A stretch of 64,000 nucleotides of DNA, from contig PGZJ01000005.1 in assembly GCA_002840055.1 (NCBI GenBank), positions 218,340 to 282,339 on the forward strand, given 5' to 3'. The position numbers and the translations under genes are program-made. Below, in pieces: positions 52,935-62,517 of this stretch. The stretch comes from Gammaproteobacteria bacterium HGW-Gammaproteobacteria-11. GTDB taxonomy: Bacteria; Pseudomonadota; Gammaproteobacteria; Pseudomonadales; Pseudomonadaceae. The notes beneath the pieces were generated by a model, which had not been told where the DNA came from, made no database searches, and was given only the letters and a program-made list of their open reading frames with translations. Position 1 is the stretch's first letter. Each line of letters begins with the position of its first letter.

Positions 52935-54204
52935 AACGGTGTTTCTCCTTGGGTCGGGTGTAACGGTCCAGGCCGAGTTCACAGGTGACCGCCAGGCGGT
53001 TGCCGCTGATCAGGTCGGCCAGCAGTTGGGCAGAGCCGCAGGACATGGTCCAGCCCAGTGTACCGTGGCCGGTATTCAAATACAGGTTGGCCAGCGGGCT
53101 GGCACCGATAATCGGTGTGCCATCCGGGGTCATGGGCCGGAATCCGCTCCAGAAGGTCGGCTGGCTGCAATCCGCGCCCGCCGGGAACAGGTCATTGACG
53201 ACCATGCTCAGGGTCGCCTGGCGGGCCGGTTTGAGTTGGGTGTCAAAGCCGGCCAGCTCGGCCATGCCGCCGACCCGGATACGCTGATCAAAGCGCGTCA
53301 CGGCGACCTTGAAGCTTTCGTCCATGACCGTTGAAACCGGCGCCATGGCCGGGTTGCTGACCGGCAGGGTCAGGGAGTAGCCCTTGACCGGGTAGACCGG
53401 CAGATCAATCCCCAGTGGCCGCAGCATCAGTGGCGAGTAACTGCCCAGTGCCAGCACATAGGCATCCGCCTGCAGGCGCTGGCCGTCGACGCGCACGGCG
53501 CTGACACGGACGCCATCGGTTTCCAGCGCTTCAATCCGACTGTTGTACCGGAACTGCACGCCGGCCTCGGCACAACGCGCCGCCAGTCGGGTGGTAAAAA
53601 GATGGCAATCGCCGGTTTCATCCTGGGGCAACCGCAGACCGCCTGCCAGCGGCACTGCACTGGCGGCCAGTCCGGGCTCTGCGGCGACACAGCCGGCGGC
53701 ATCCAGCAGCTCATAGGGCACACCGCATTGCTCCAGCACGGCGATATCCTTGGCTGCGGCGTCCAGTTGTTTGTTACTACGAAATAGCTGAAGAGTACCG
53801 AGTTGGCGTTGCTCATAATCCAGGCCAGTATCACGGCGCAACTCGATCAGACAGTCTCGGCTGTAGTCGGCCAGGCACATCATGCGTGTCTTGTTGACCT
53901 GATAACGAGCCGAGGTGCAGTTGCTCAGCATGCGCAGCATCCAGCGGTACTGATGTGGATCGCCGGTGGGTGTGATGGCCAACGGTGCATGCTTGGCCAG
54001 TAGCCATTTGATCGCCTTCATCGGCACGCCGGGGGCCGCCCAGGGCGCGGAGTAACCGGGCGAGATCATGCCGGCGTTGGCAAAACTGGTTTCCAGTCCC
54101 GGGCCGGGTTGCCGGTCAATCACCGTAACCTGATGACCAGCACGTGACAGGTACCAGGCGCTGGTAATGCCGATGATGCCGCTACCGAGAATCATGATGT
54201 GCAT
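52909..54204 (-). CDS. dadA: D-amino acid dehydrogenase, small subunit
   Basis: A 431-residue FAD enzyme. The N-terminal [16 protein letters not shown] is the dinucleotide-binding motif, and [16 protein letters not shown] is diagnostic for DadA. It oxidises D-alanine and other D-amino acids to 2-oxo acids, passing electrons to the membrane. It heads the dadA-ridA-dadX set; the lrp-type gene is divergent 146 bp away and is the expected alanine-responsive activator. The ATG at 54204 is used (a start 21 bp upstream is possible). Confidence 0.96.
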   Translation of the reverse strand: MHIMILGSGIIGITSAWYLSRAGHQVTVIDRQPGPGLETSFANAGMISPGYSAPWAAPGVPMKAIKWLLAKHAPLAITPTGDPHQYRWMLRMLSNCTSARYQVNKTRMMCLADYSRDCLIELRRDTGLDYEQRQLGTLQLFRSNKQLDAAAKDIAVLEQCGVPYELLDAAGCVAAEPGLAASAVPLAGGLRLPQDETGDCHLFTTRLAARCAEAGVQFRYNSRIEALETDGVRVSAVRVDGQRLQADAYVLALGSYSPLMLRPLGIDLPVYPVKGYSLTLPVSNPAMAPVSTVMDESFKVAVTRFDQRIRVGGMAELAGFDTQLKPARQATLSMVVNDLFPAGADCSQPTFWSGFRPMTPDGTPIIGASPLANLYLNTGHGTLGWTMSCGSAQLLADLISGNRLAVTCELGLDRYTRPKEKHRYAHPASAH

Positions 54205-54350
54205 GACAGATCTCCCGCCTACCAAAATCAGCTTTAAATCCTTGTGGACGATATTGCTATTCTAGGACGGCTAGAGCATGGTCATGTTTTGAATAAAGCA
54301 TGAAATGCAGTAATTGATTCTGAATAAAATTTGATTGACAGGATTATTTT

Positions 54351-54845
54351 ATGAAAACACGCAGAGCCTCGAGTCGTGAGCTGGACAAGATCGATCGGCA
54401 CATCCTGCGCCTGCTGCAGGCCGAAGGGCGCATGTCCTACGTCGATCTGGGTGAACGCGTGGGCCTGTCGACCACGCCGTGCATGGAACGAGTCAAGCGC
54501 CTGGAACGGGAAAAATTCATTCTTGGCTACGGTGCCCGGCTCAACCCGCAAAAACTCGAGGCCAGTCTGCTGGTCTTTGTCGAAATCAGCCTGGCCTCGA
54601 AGTCAGCGGATATCTTTGACGAGTTTCGTCGGGCGGCCATCAAGCTGCCACAACTGCTGGAGTGCCATCTGGTATCGGGTGATTTTGACTATCTGATCAA
54701 GGCACGGATTTCCGAGATGACCTCCTATCGGCAGTTGCTCGGCGATATTCTGCTCAAGTTGCCGGGGGTGCGTGAGTCCAAGAGCTATATCGTCATGGAA
54801 GAGATCAAGGAGAGTCTGGCGATTGTTGTGCCGGAGGCCGATTAG
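54351..54845 (+). CDS. Lrp/AsnC-family regulator of the dad operon
   Basis: A 164-residue Lrp-type regulator with an N-terminal helix-turn-helix (MSYVDLGERVGLSTTPCMERVKRLE in part) and a C-terminal RAM domain (about 75-150). It is divergent from dadA, as in Pseudomonas where it activates dadAX with L-alanine as ligand. The AT-rich 146-bp intergenic region would hold its binding sites; I did not find a clear consensus repeat by eye. Confidence 0.93.
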   Translation: MKTRRASSRELDKIDRHILRLLQAEGRMSYVDLGERVGLSTTPCMERVKRLEREKFILGYGARLNPQKLEASLLVFVEISLASKSADIFDEFRRAAIKLPQLLECHLVSGDFDYLIKARISEMTSYRQLLGDILLKLPGVRESKSYIVMEEIKESLAIVVPEAD

Positions 54846-54882
54846 TGTTTATGCTGGTGTCAATTTTTATTGACACTAATCC

Positions 54883-56202
54883 ATGATTTCACACGGCCAA
54901 TCCATGTCCCTGACCCATACCGATCAGCACGCACCTTCCTATTACGCCGCCAGCGCCAACCGCCAACTGGACTTTGCCCCCTTGCAGGGCGAGCACCAGG
55001 CCGATGTGTGCATCATTGGCGGCGGTTTTACCGGCCTGAATACCGCTATCGAGCTGGCCCAGCGCGGACTCTCGGTGATCCTGCTGGAGGCACACAAGAT
55101 CGGCTGGGGAGCCAGTGGTCGCAATGGTGGGCAGCTGATTCGCGGCGTTGGCCACGATCTTGATCAGTTCCAGCGGATCATCGGCGCCGAGGGCATACGT
55201 GATCTCAAGCTGATGGGCATTGAAGCCGTGCAGATCGTGCGCCAGCGCATCGAGGACTTTGCCATCGACTGCGACCTGACCTTGGGCTACTGCGATCTGG
55301 CCAACAAACCGCGTCACCTGGAGCAGTTTGCCGCCGAGCGTGAATCGCTGCTGGCGCTGGGTTATGCGCATGACATGCGCATGGTCGCGGCCCAGGATAT
55401 GGCCAGTGTGGTGGGCTCCGACTGTTACGTCGGCGGCATGATCGATATGGGCTCGGGACACCTGCATCCGCTGAATCTGGCCCTCGGTGAAGCGGCGGCA
55501 GCGGCCAGTCTGGGCGTGCGACTGCATGAGCAGTCAGCGGTAACGCGCATCGAGCTGGGGGCCAATCCGCTGGTACACACCGCCCAGGGTCGGGTCCGGG
55601 CCGGGCAGCTGGTGATCGGCTGCAATGCCTATCTCAAGGACCTGCATCCGCAGCTGAGCAGCACGGTGATCCCCGCCGGCAGCTATATCATTGCTACCGA
55701 ACCCCTGGGTGATGCGCTGGCGGCTGAACTGATTCCGCAGAACATGGCGCTGTGTGACCAGCGTGTGGCGCTGGATTACTACAGGTTGTCCGCCGACAAG
55801 CGCCTGCTGTTTGGCGGTGCCTGCCATTATTCCGGACGTGACCCGGCGGATATTGCCGCCTACATGCGGCCGAAGATGCTCAAGGTGTTTCCGCAGTTGG
55901 CGCAGACGCGTATCGACTTCCAGTGGGGCGGGATGATCGGCATCGGCGCCAACCGCCTGCCGCAGATCGGCAGTCTGCCTGGTCAGAGCAATGTGTTCTA
56001 CGCCCAGGCCTACTCGGGTCACGGGGTCAATGCCACCCATCTGGCGGCGCGGATACTGGGCGAAGCCATCACCGGCCAGGCCAGTCGCGGTTTCGAGTTA
56101 TTCAGTCAGGTGCCGCATATGGCCTTCCCCGGCGGTCAGCGGCTGCGCGCGCCGCTGCTGGCACTGGGGATGATGTGGGAAAAGCTCAAGGAAGCAATTT
56201 AG
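54883..56202 (+). CDS. FAD-dependent oxidoreductase (PuuB/OrdL-like)
   Basis: A 439-residue (or 432 from ATG 54904) DAO-family flavoprotein. VCIIGGGFTGLNTAIELA is the FAD motif, followed by KIGWGASGRNGGQ, and the C-terminal FYAQAYSGHGVNATHLA is typical of gamma-glutamylputrescine oxidase-like enzymes. It likely oxidises an amine or amino acid. It follows the lrp gene by 37 bp in the same direction, as known in Pseudomonas. The start is uncertain because neither ATG has a strong ribosome-binding site. Confidence 0.9.
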   Translation: MISHGQSMSLTHTDQHAPSYYAASANRQLDFAPLQGEHQADVCIIGGGFTGLNTAIELAQRGLSVILLEAHKIGWGASGRNGGQLIRGVGHDLDQFQRIIGAEGIRDLKLMGIEAVQIVRQRIEDFAIDCDLTLGYCDLANKPRHLEQFAAERESLLALGYAHDMRMVAAQDMASVVGSDCYVGGMIDMGSGHLHPLNLALGEAAAAASLGVRLHEQSAVTRIELGANPLVHTAQGRVRAGQLVIGCNAYLKDLHPQLSSTVIPAGSYIIATEPLGDALAAELIPQNMALCDQRVALDYYRLSADKRLLFGGACHYSGRDPADIAAYMRPKMLKVFPQLAQTRIDFQWGGMIGIGANRLPQIGSLPGQSNVFYAQAYSGHGVNATHLAARILGEAITGQASRGFELFSQVPHMAFPGGQRLRAPLLALGMMWEKLKEAI

Positions 56203-56323
56203 GCGCGCTTTTGGCCAATTTGCCATTCAGTTTGCGGGGGTTGGGGCCGATACAGTGTTCAGTATGATGTCATGCTGAAATCACCTCACGGCTTCCCCCC
56301 CAATAACAAGAATGGAGTAGTTG

Positions 56324-57766
56324 ATGAATCACGGTTTTCTCGGCCACTTCATGCCGGCACATCTGACAGAACAGGTGGCTATTCTGCAGGCCCGAACCAT
56401 TGCCTTCTGTGGTTTGTGCAGCCTGATCATCGCCCTTTACAGTTGTTTGAAGTGGTGGCGTCTGGGCAATGAGGCACTGGCGCTCGGCTCTCTGTTGCTG
56501 CTGCTCGGCATGCCGCTGGTGCTGCTGGCCATGCGTACCGGGCTGGTACCGGTATCGGTTGCCGCCAATGGTGCGCTGGCGCTGGCCTGTGGCTACAGCG
56601 CACAGCTTATCTACCAGCTCGGTGGCGTGCAGTCGGCGCATATTTTCTGGCCAGCTGTCCTGATCGTGCTGGCCTATTTGCTCAGTGGCTATCGCAGTGC
56701 CGCGTTCTGGAGTGTGGTCCAGGTCGGATTCTTGTTCTGGCTGATCTACCAGCAGCGCAGTGGCGCGCCATTACCGCAGTTTGAACTCAGTCCGCGGCAG
56801 GACATGATCAATACCTACTCGGGTTACCTGCTGCCGCTACTGACTATCTGGCTGGCCCAGTGGTTCAACCTCAGTCTACGACGTCAGGCGCTGGAAGAAG
56901 CGTCTCAGGGCATTGTCGAAGCCCGGGCCTTTGGTCAGCAGGCGGCCGATCAGGAGCAGCAGCTCAAAGGGCTGGTTGATGAAGTGCGGCTGAGTGCCGG
57001 TGATCTGCTGCAGATGGCTGAGGAACTGCAGCAGACCCTGCGCGGTATCCGCCAGCGCTGTCAGAGTATTGACCAGGATGCTGGTCAGCAGGCAGATGCT
57101 ATGGCGCACCTCGACAGCGCCGTACAGCGGGTTGTCGAGGAGCTGGAGCACAGCACCCGACAGATGCAGCTACTGAACCGGCAAACCGCAGACAGCCAGG
57201 CTCAGGTCAGTGCCTGCGCTCAATCCATGCAACAGGCGCAGGACGGCATGCAGGCGATTCAAGGCAGCAATCGGCATATCACCGAGTCCATGGAGCAGAT
57301 TACCGCGATTGCCCAACAGACCAACCTGCTAGCCTTGAACGCGGCCATTGAGGCGGCGCGCGCTGGCGAACAGGGCCGTGGCTTTGCGGTGGTGGCGGAT
57401 GAAGTGCGCAACCTGTCGCAGCGCAGTAACAATACCGCTGAAACCGTGCATGCGGTGCTGGCTGAGTCGCGCGGCCTGGTTGATAACGGCGTGAAACAGG
57501 TGGCCGAAGCCGGTAGCCTGATGCTCACCAACGTCGAGCTGACACAGCGGCTGTCGGCCAGTATTGCCGACCAGCAGCAACGCCTGGATCAGGCCCATGA
57601 TCAGTTGCTGGGTGTGCGTGCCGACAGCGCGGGTCAGCATGCGGCGAGCAAGCGTCAGCGCGAGGCCAGCAGTGACTTGTTGGTGGCCCAGGAAGAGCTT
57701 TCCCGGCTTGGTCAGCGCCTGGGGGACATTTCCCGGCTGCTGCACAGCCGTGTCAAGAATGTCTGA
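56324..57766 (+). CDS. Methyl-accepting chemotaxis protein without periplasmic sensor domain
   Basis: A 480-residue chemoreceptor. About six closely spaced N-terminal membrane helices (residues 25-190) take the place of a periplasmic ligand domain. The cytoplasmic signalling domain includes the invariant hairpin tip, [20 protein letters not shown] followed by [19 protein letters not shown]. It should control CheA from a membrane-embedded signal, for example energy state. GGAG precedes the ATG at 56324. No che genes are nearby. Confidence 0.93.
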   Translation: MNHGFLGHFMPAHLTEQVAILQARTIAFCGLCSLIIALYSCLKWWRLGNEALALGSLLLLLGMPLVLLAMRTGLVPVSVAANGALALACGYSAQLIYQLGGVQSAHIFWPAVLIVLAYLLSGYRSAAFWSVVQVGFLFWLIYQQRSGAPLPQFELSPRQDMINTYSGYLLPLLTIWLAQWFNLSLRRQALEEASQGIVEARAFGQQAADQEQQLKGLVDEVRLSAGDLLQMAEELQQTLRGIRQRCQSIDQDAGQQADAMAHLDSAVQRVVEELEHSTRQMQLLNRQTADSQAQVSACAQSMQQAQDGMQAIQGSNRHITESMEQITAIAQQTNLLALNAAIEAARAGEQGRGFAVVADEVRNLSQRSNNTAETVHAVLAESRGLVDNGVKQVAEAGSLMLTNVELTQRLSASIADQQQRLDQAHDQLLGVRADSAGQHAASKRQREASSDLLVAQEELSRLGQRLGDISRLLHSRVKNV

Positions 57767-57771
57767 GCAGC

Positions 57772-59106
57772 TCAGCGCTTGATCTCGACCAGACCCCAGG
57801 GCAGTTCAGCGATTTTGGCGGGCTGACCGCTGAGGTCAATCAGATCACCGTTGTTCGGCACCAGTCCGCCCATGCCCAGACTGCGGGCAAAGTCCCGATG
57901 CGCCTGCTGATGGTAGAGCTCACCATGCACCGGAAGCAGGTACTTGGCCTTGAGCCAGCCATACAGCTGACGCAGATCTTCCTGGGGCGGATGCCCCGAG
58001 GCGTGGATCGGCGCCATCTCATCATCGATGACCTCAATTCCCTGCTGCTTGAGCCCGGCCTTGATGCGTTCCAGCGCGGCCTCGTTGCCGGGAATCAGGC
58101 GCGAGGAAAACAGCACGCAGTCGCCCGCTTCCAGGCTCAGGTGCGGATGACTGCCGTTGGCCAGCCGTGCCAGCGCAGCTGCCGGTTCACCCTGACTGCC
58201 GGTGCATACCCAGAGTTGTTGCTCGCGGGGCAGGAAGCCCAGCTCCCAGGGGCCGATAAAGCCCGGATGGCCGTGCAGATACTGGTGTGCCCGGCCGGCG
58301 CTGTGCATGGTCAGCAGGCTGCGGCCGAGCAGACTGCTGTAGCGGCCGGTATCAAAGGCAATTTCAGCCAGGCTGTGCAGACGGGCCAGATTGCTGGCAA
58401 AGCAGGTAACCACCACGCGCTTGCTGCAGCGGCGAATGGCGTCCAGCAGGCCGTTCTGTACCCACTGTTCGGAACGGCTGGCACCGGCCACTGGGGCATT
58501 CGTGGAATCGCCAATAATCACGTCAACGCCGCTGCGCCCAATGGCCTGCAAGCGGCTTTGGGCGGTCAGCTCGCCAACCAGCGGCTGGGCATCCAGCTTC
58601 CAGTCGCCACTGTGGTAAAGCCGCTTGCCGGCGACCTCAAGCAGAATGCCATGGGATTCCGGAATCGAGTGGGTAACAGGTATCCATTCAGCCTGAAAGG
58701 CACCGATACCTATGGGTTGCAGCGGTTTGATTTCGATCAGCCGCGGCCATTCAATAGCCGGATCGAGCTTGTTGCGGATCAATCTGGCGGCGAAGGGGCT
58801 GGCATAAATCGGACACTTGAGCGCCTGCCAGAGGTGGGGAATGGCGCCAATGTGATCCTCATGGCCATGGGTGATCAGTAGCGCGGAAAGCGTGATGTCG
58901 TGCCGCTCCAGGGCCGCCAGACTGGGCACCGAGACCTGATTGCCACCGGCTTCTCTGGATTGCAGGGCAAAGCCGCAATCAACGGCGATCCATTGACCTG
59001 CGGAACCGAACAGGTAGAAGTTGGCGCCGAACATCCCTGCGCCACCCAGGGCCAGAAAAAACGGGCCGGTTTGGCTGTGCAGTTGTTCGAAGCGGGGGGC
59101 GGGCAT
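57772..59106 (-). CDS. MBL-fold beta-CASP hydrolase (RNase J-like)
   Basis: A 444-residue metallo-beta-lactamase protein with HGHEDHIGA (zinc motif, about residue 80), HSIPESHG, HSGDWK and a C-terminal HASGHPPQEDLRQL, LLPVHGE pattern. These are the beta-CASP motifs of RNase J-type and related RNA-processing nucleases. The family in Pseudomonas is annotated as MBL-fold exonuclease-like; its substrate is unverified. It converges with the chemoreceptor gene. Cytoplasmic. Confidence 0.88.
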   Translation of the reverse strand: MPAPRFEQLHSQTGPFFLALGGAGMFGANFYLFGSAGQWIAVDCGFALQSREAGGNQVSVPSLAALERHDITLSALLITHGHEDHIGAIPHLWQALKCPIYASPFAARLIRNKLDPAIEWPRLIEIKPLQPIGIGAFQAEWIPVTHSIPESHGILLEVAGKRLYHSGDWKLDAQPLVGELTAQSRLQAIGRSGVDVIIGDSTNAPVAGASRSEQWVQNGLLDAIRRCSKRVVVTCFASNLARLHSLAEIAFDTGRYSSLLGRSLLTMHSAGRAHQYLHGHPGFIGPWELGFLPREQQLWVCTGSQGEPAAALARLANGSHPHLSLEAGDCVLFSSRLIPGNEAALERIKAGLKQQGIEVIDDEMAPIHASGHPPQEDLRQLYGWLKAKYLLPVHGELYHQQAHRDFARSLGMGGLVPNNGDLIDLSGQPAKIAELPWGLVEIKR

Positions 59107-59273
59107 GCTGGATTCCGTCAGACTGATCAGTCTTCAGCTTAACAGTGGGCCCAAGGGCCCGGCCAGTGCAGCGAGGAAACAGGGCGTTTCAATCCTTGCA
59201 CTTGAGTATGGCTTTGGCGACCCTAGGGAATAATTCAGTGTTCCTCAGGAACCGATACACATGGAGTTTTGGC

Positions 59274-59867
59274 ATGGCCCCCACCCTGCTGAGGTTTGAT
59301 TGCAGTGCCTGTGATTTCCAGCATGAGTACCTGCTCGCCGGACAGCTGCGGCAGTATTGCAGCGATGATGGTGCGCAACACTGGTCCCTGCGTGATCAAC
59401 CGGGCTGGTGTGCCGACTGTCAGGCGCTGGTGGCCATGGAGTGTCTGCCGACGGCCGAGTATCAGGCGGTTCTGGTCAAGCAGCTGCTGTGCCTGCGTCT
59501 GGATCTGGCCAACCTGTTGGCGGCGCATAAAGTTCAGCGTCGTTGGTGGCAATGGCGAGCCCGGCCGATACCGGGGCTGGTTCAGTTGGAACGGCAGATC
59601 GAGACGCAGGAAACCGAACTTGCTGCCTGCCGGTCCCTGCGTGAGGCCCTGTCGGCGCGTGATAGCGGTCCGCGATGCTTGACCTGTGGCTCGGTGCGGG
59701 TGGCGCCGGTGCCATTGGGATCGGTCGAGGCGGCACCCAGGGAGCTGGGCATTGAGCATCCCGGATGTGGCGGAGAAATGAGCCTGTCACATTCAACCGC
59801 CGTGCAGGGATCAAGCCCGCCGGTTGTGCATTACGATTTGCAGGGCCGGCGCCGCCTCCGGCCATGA
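59274..59867 (+). CDS. Hypothetical protein with several CxxC zinc-ribbon-like motifs
   Basis: A 197-residue soluble protein. Cysteine pairs CSAC (about residue 10), CADC (about 48) and CLTC (about 145) and a late PGCGGE motif could form two zinc ribbons. A charged helical region (about 65-120) lies between them. No family is recognised. A GGAG site precedes the ATG at 59274. Its stop overlaps the ATG of the DUF1853 gene, so the two are co-translated. Confidence 0.7.
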   Translation: MAPTLLRFDCSACDFQHEYLLAGQLRQYCSDDGAQHWSLRDQPGWCADCQALVAMECLPTAEYQAVLVKQLLCLRLDLANLLAAHKVQRRWWQWRARPIPGLVQLERQIETQETELAACRSLREALSARDSGPRCLTCGSVRVAPVPLGSVEAAPRELGIEHPGCGGEMSLSHSTAVQGSSPPVVHYDLQGRRRLRP

Positions 59868-60778
59868 AGATCCCCCAACTACCCGCACTGACTACCCTGC
59901 AGAACCCGGCAGTCAGGCATCTGGTCTGGCTGCTGCACAGTCCGCAATTGATCAGCGGTACCGATGTGTTTGTGCCCGGGCAGTGGCTTACCGAGCAGAT
60001 GCTAGAGCGTCTGTTGAACTGGAATAGCCAGCCTGAGACCGCCCCGGCCTTGCTGCAGGCCATACCGCCGCGGCGTCTGGGATTGTATTTCGAAAGCCTC
60101 TACGCGGTGCTGATGGCGGATCTGCTCGGTTGGCACCTGCTGGCGCGCAATCTGCCGATCCGTGAGCGCGGGCGGACCCTCGGGGAGCTGGATTTTGTTC
60201 TGCTCAACCCGCATAGCGGGGAGGTCGAGCACCATGAGGTGGCGATCAAGTTCTACCTTGGTTACGCCGCCAGCGTCAGCGACCCAGCCCTTTGGTATGG
60301 CCCCAATCCGCATGACCGGCTGGATTTGAAAAGTGCCAACCTGCGTGATCATCAGATCCAGCGCAGCGCCTTACCGGCGGCTCGGGCCGCGCTGACAGCG
60401 CAGGGCATCGATGCGCCCGTGCAGCGACGACTGTGCATGCCGGGCTATCTGTTTTATCCGCTGGACAGTGACATCAATCCGCCAAGCCAGGCGGATGCGG
60501 CGCATTGCCGGGGCAGCTGGTTGTACCGCGATCAGGTTCATCGGCTTGATATTGCCAATTGGCTGCCGTTGCACAAGCCGCACTGGATTGGCCCCTGGGT
60601 TGATAGCCAGGGGCCTGATCCACAGGGGGTGCAAGCCGTGCTGCAGCAGATCGACAGCAGCGCCACGCCACGGCTGTTTGCCCGTTTGCAGCGCACGGAT
60701 TCAGGTCTGTGGTGCGAGGCCGAGCGCTTCTTTGTGGTGCCGCCGCACTGGCCGAAGGATCAGCCAAAGAACCAGTAG
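59864..60778 (+). CDS. DUF1853 family protein
   Basis: A 304-residue protein matching DUF1853. The N-terminus is MKIPQLPALTTLQNPAVRHL in part, and the motif RTLGELDFVL with EVEHHEVAIKFYLG resembles a PD-(D/E)xK nuclease core. The possible nuclease assignment is my inference. It overlaps the zinc-ribbon protein gene (ATGA) and converges with the SpmAB gene with a 19-bp overlap. Function is unknown. Confidence 0.88.
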   Translation: MKIPQLPALTTLQNPAVRHLVWLLHSPQLISGTDVFVPGQWLTEQMLERLLNWNSQPETAPALLQAIPPRRLGLYFESLYAVLMADLLGWHLLARNLPIRERGRTLGELDFVLLNPHSGEVEHHEVAIKFYLGYAASVSDPALWYGPNPHDRLDLKSANLRDHQIQRSALPAARAALTAQGIDAPVQRRLCMPGYLFYPLDSDINPPSQADAAHCRGSWLYRDQVHRLDIANWLPLHKPHWIGPWVDSQGPDPQGVQAVLQQIDSSATPRLFARLQRTDSGLWCEAERFFVVPPHWPKDQPKNQ

Positions 60779-61989
60779 CACACGCCAATGGCGGTCAGCA
60801 TGCCGGCCAGGTCAGCCAGCAGGGCGCAGCCCAGGCCGTGACGTATGCGGGTGATACCGACGGCGCCAAAGTACACCGCCAGTACATAAAAGGTGGTTTC
60901 GGTGCTGCCCTGAAAGGTCGCGGCCATCAAGGCCGGGAAACTGTCGACACCAAAGGTGTTCATGGTTTCGATCATCATCGCCCGGGCACCGCTGCCGGAC
61001 AGGGGTTTGACGAAGGCGGTGGGCAGCGCATCGATAAAACGCGTATCCCAACCGAGTCCCTCAATCAGCCAGCGAATACCGTCCAGACCGGCGTCCAGCA
61101 CACCGCTGGCGCGCAGTACGCCAACGGCTACCAGCATAGCGACCAGAAAGGGCAGCAGCGAAATGGTAAAGCCGAAGCCTTCCTTGGCGCCTTCGATGAA
61201 GGTGTCGTAGACCTTGACCTTGCGTAGTGCCGCGATACTCAGAAAGGCAATCACAATACCGAACAGGGTCAGGTTGCCGACCAGGGTCGAGGTGGCTGCC
61301 AGCGCCTGGGCGGACAGGCCGGCCAGCGTCGTCAGCAGTAGACCGAGGGCAATTGCGCCGGCGCCCAGGTAAGCCAGCACCACCGGATCCCAGAGCCTCA
61401 GACGCTGCATGAAAGCGACGCTCAGCAAACCAACCAGGCTGGAGGCGGTGGTGGCCAGCAGTATGGGCAGGAACACAGCGGTCGGGTCGGCGGCACCCTG
61501 CTGCGCGCGGTACATGAAAATGGTCACCGGCAGCAGCGTCAGGGATGAGGTGTTGAGCACCAGAAAAAGGATCTGCGCATTACTGGCGGTGTCCTTGCTC
61601 GGGTTCAGGCTCTGCAGGGCATGCATGGCCTTGATGCCGATCGGTGTGGCGGCATTGTCCAACCCGAGAATGTTGGCGGCAAAGTTCATGCTGATATGCC
61701 CGAGCGCCGGATGGCCGCTGGGCACCTCCGGCATCAGGCGCCGAAACAGCGGATCAAGTATCCGCGCCAGCAGGCTGATCAGCCCCGCCTTCTCGGCAAT
61801 CGCCAGAAAACCCAGCCACAGGGTCATGGTGCCGACCAGCACCAATATGATCTCGACACTCAGCCGGGCCATGTCAAACAGGGCGGCAACCAGCCGACTG
61901 AACACCTCGGCATCACCCAAACCCAACCATTGCCAGAGGGCAGCGGCAAAGGCCGCCAGAAAGAAGCTCAGCCAGATTCCATTTAGCAT
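60760..61989 (-). CDS. Fused SpmA/SpmB-type nucleoside-recognition membrane protein
   Basis: A 409-residue membrane protein with two Gate/nucleoside-recognition domains, corresponding to spore-maturation proteins SpmA (N-terminal half) and SpmB (C-terminal half) in one chain. NFAANILGLDNAATPIGIKA (exactly 20 residues) and GSGARAMMIETMNTFG are conserved. In Gram-negatives the role is unknown and no sporulation link exists. The start at ATG 61989 is chosen, though a TTG at 62022 is possible; neither has a strong ribosome-binding site. Confidence 0.9.
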   Translation of the reverse strand: MLNGIWLSFFLAAFAAALWQWLGLGDAEVFSRLVAALFDMARLSVEIILVLVGTMTLWLGFLAIAEKAGLISLLARILDPLFRRLMPEVPSGHPALGHISMNFAANILGLDNAATPIGIKAMHALQSLNPSKDTASNAQILFLVLNTSSLTLLPVTIFMYRAQQGAADPTAVFLPILLATTASSLVGLLSVAFMQRLRLWDPVVLAYLGAGAIALGLLLTTLAGLSAQALAATSTLVGNLTLFGIVIAFLSIAALRKVKVYDTFIEGAKEGFGFTISLLPFLVAMLVAVGVLRASGVLDAGLDGIRWLIEGLGWDTRFIDALPTAFVKPLSGSGARAMMIETMNTFGVDSFPALMAATFQGSTETTFYVLAVYFGAVGITRIRHGLGCALLADLAGMLTAIGVCYWFFG

Positions 61990-62109
61990 GCTTGGTGGGG
62001 TGTCCTGTATGAGGCGAATCAACTCTATGCCATTCTAGCGGGCATTGGCACTGGAGGTCAGTGTTGCAAGCGGTTCATAATGCGCTTTTGTTCAACAAGG
62101 AAGATAACC

Positions 62110-62517
62110 ATGCCCAGTCTCAACCCGGCTCCCGGCAGTATCGAGGAGATGCTTGCCAAGGTCCCTGCCGATACCCCGATCCTGATGCTTAACCTGCTGC
62201 GCTTCAACGCCCAGGCCCAGTACCCCTCCGAGAGTGGTCATGCGCCCTGTTCCGGCCGCGAAGCCTATGGTCGATATGGCCAGGTAGCAGGCCGCAAGGT
62301 GGCCGAAGCCGGCGGCCGGGTACGCCTGCAAACCCGTGCCCTGCATGCCCTGATAGCACCCCAGGGTGAAAACTGGGACCAGATGCTGGTGGTGGAGTAT
62401 CCCTCCATTGCGGCCTTTCTCACCATGCTGGCTGATCAGGAGTACAGTGCGGCCACTGTGCACCGGACCGCGGCATTGATGGATTCTCGGCTGATTTGCA
62501 CAGTAGAGCCGAATTAA
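62110..62517 (+). CDS. DUF1330 family protein
   Basis: A 135-residue small protein of the DUF1330 group (ferredoxin-like alpha/beta fold), with LMLNLLRFNAQAQYP and MLVVEYPSIAAFLTML as conserved strands. Function unknown. AAGGAAG precedes the ATG at 62110. Its last 98 bp overlap the end of the convergent amidase gene on the other strand, which is unusual for this window. Confidence 0.87.
   Translation: MPSLNPAPGSIEEMLAKVPADTPILMLNLLRFNAQAQYPSESGHAPCSGREAYGRYGQVAGRKVAEAGGRVRLQTRALHALIAPQGENWDQMLVVEYPSIAAFLTMLADQEYSAATVHRTAALMDSRLICTVEPN

Noticed and set aside
61989-62022. Sporulation link suggested by the SpmA/SpmB similarity
   Set aside because: All other genes indicate a non-sporulating pseudomonad; the family is widespread in Gram-negative bacteria without sporulation.
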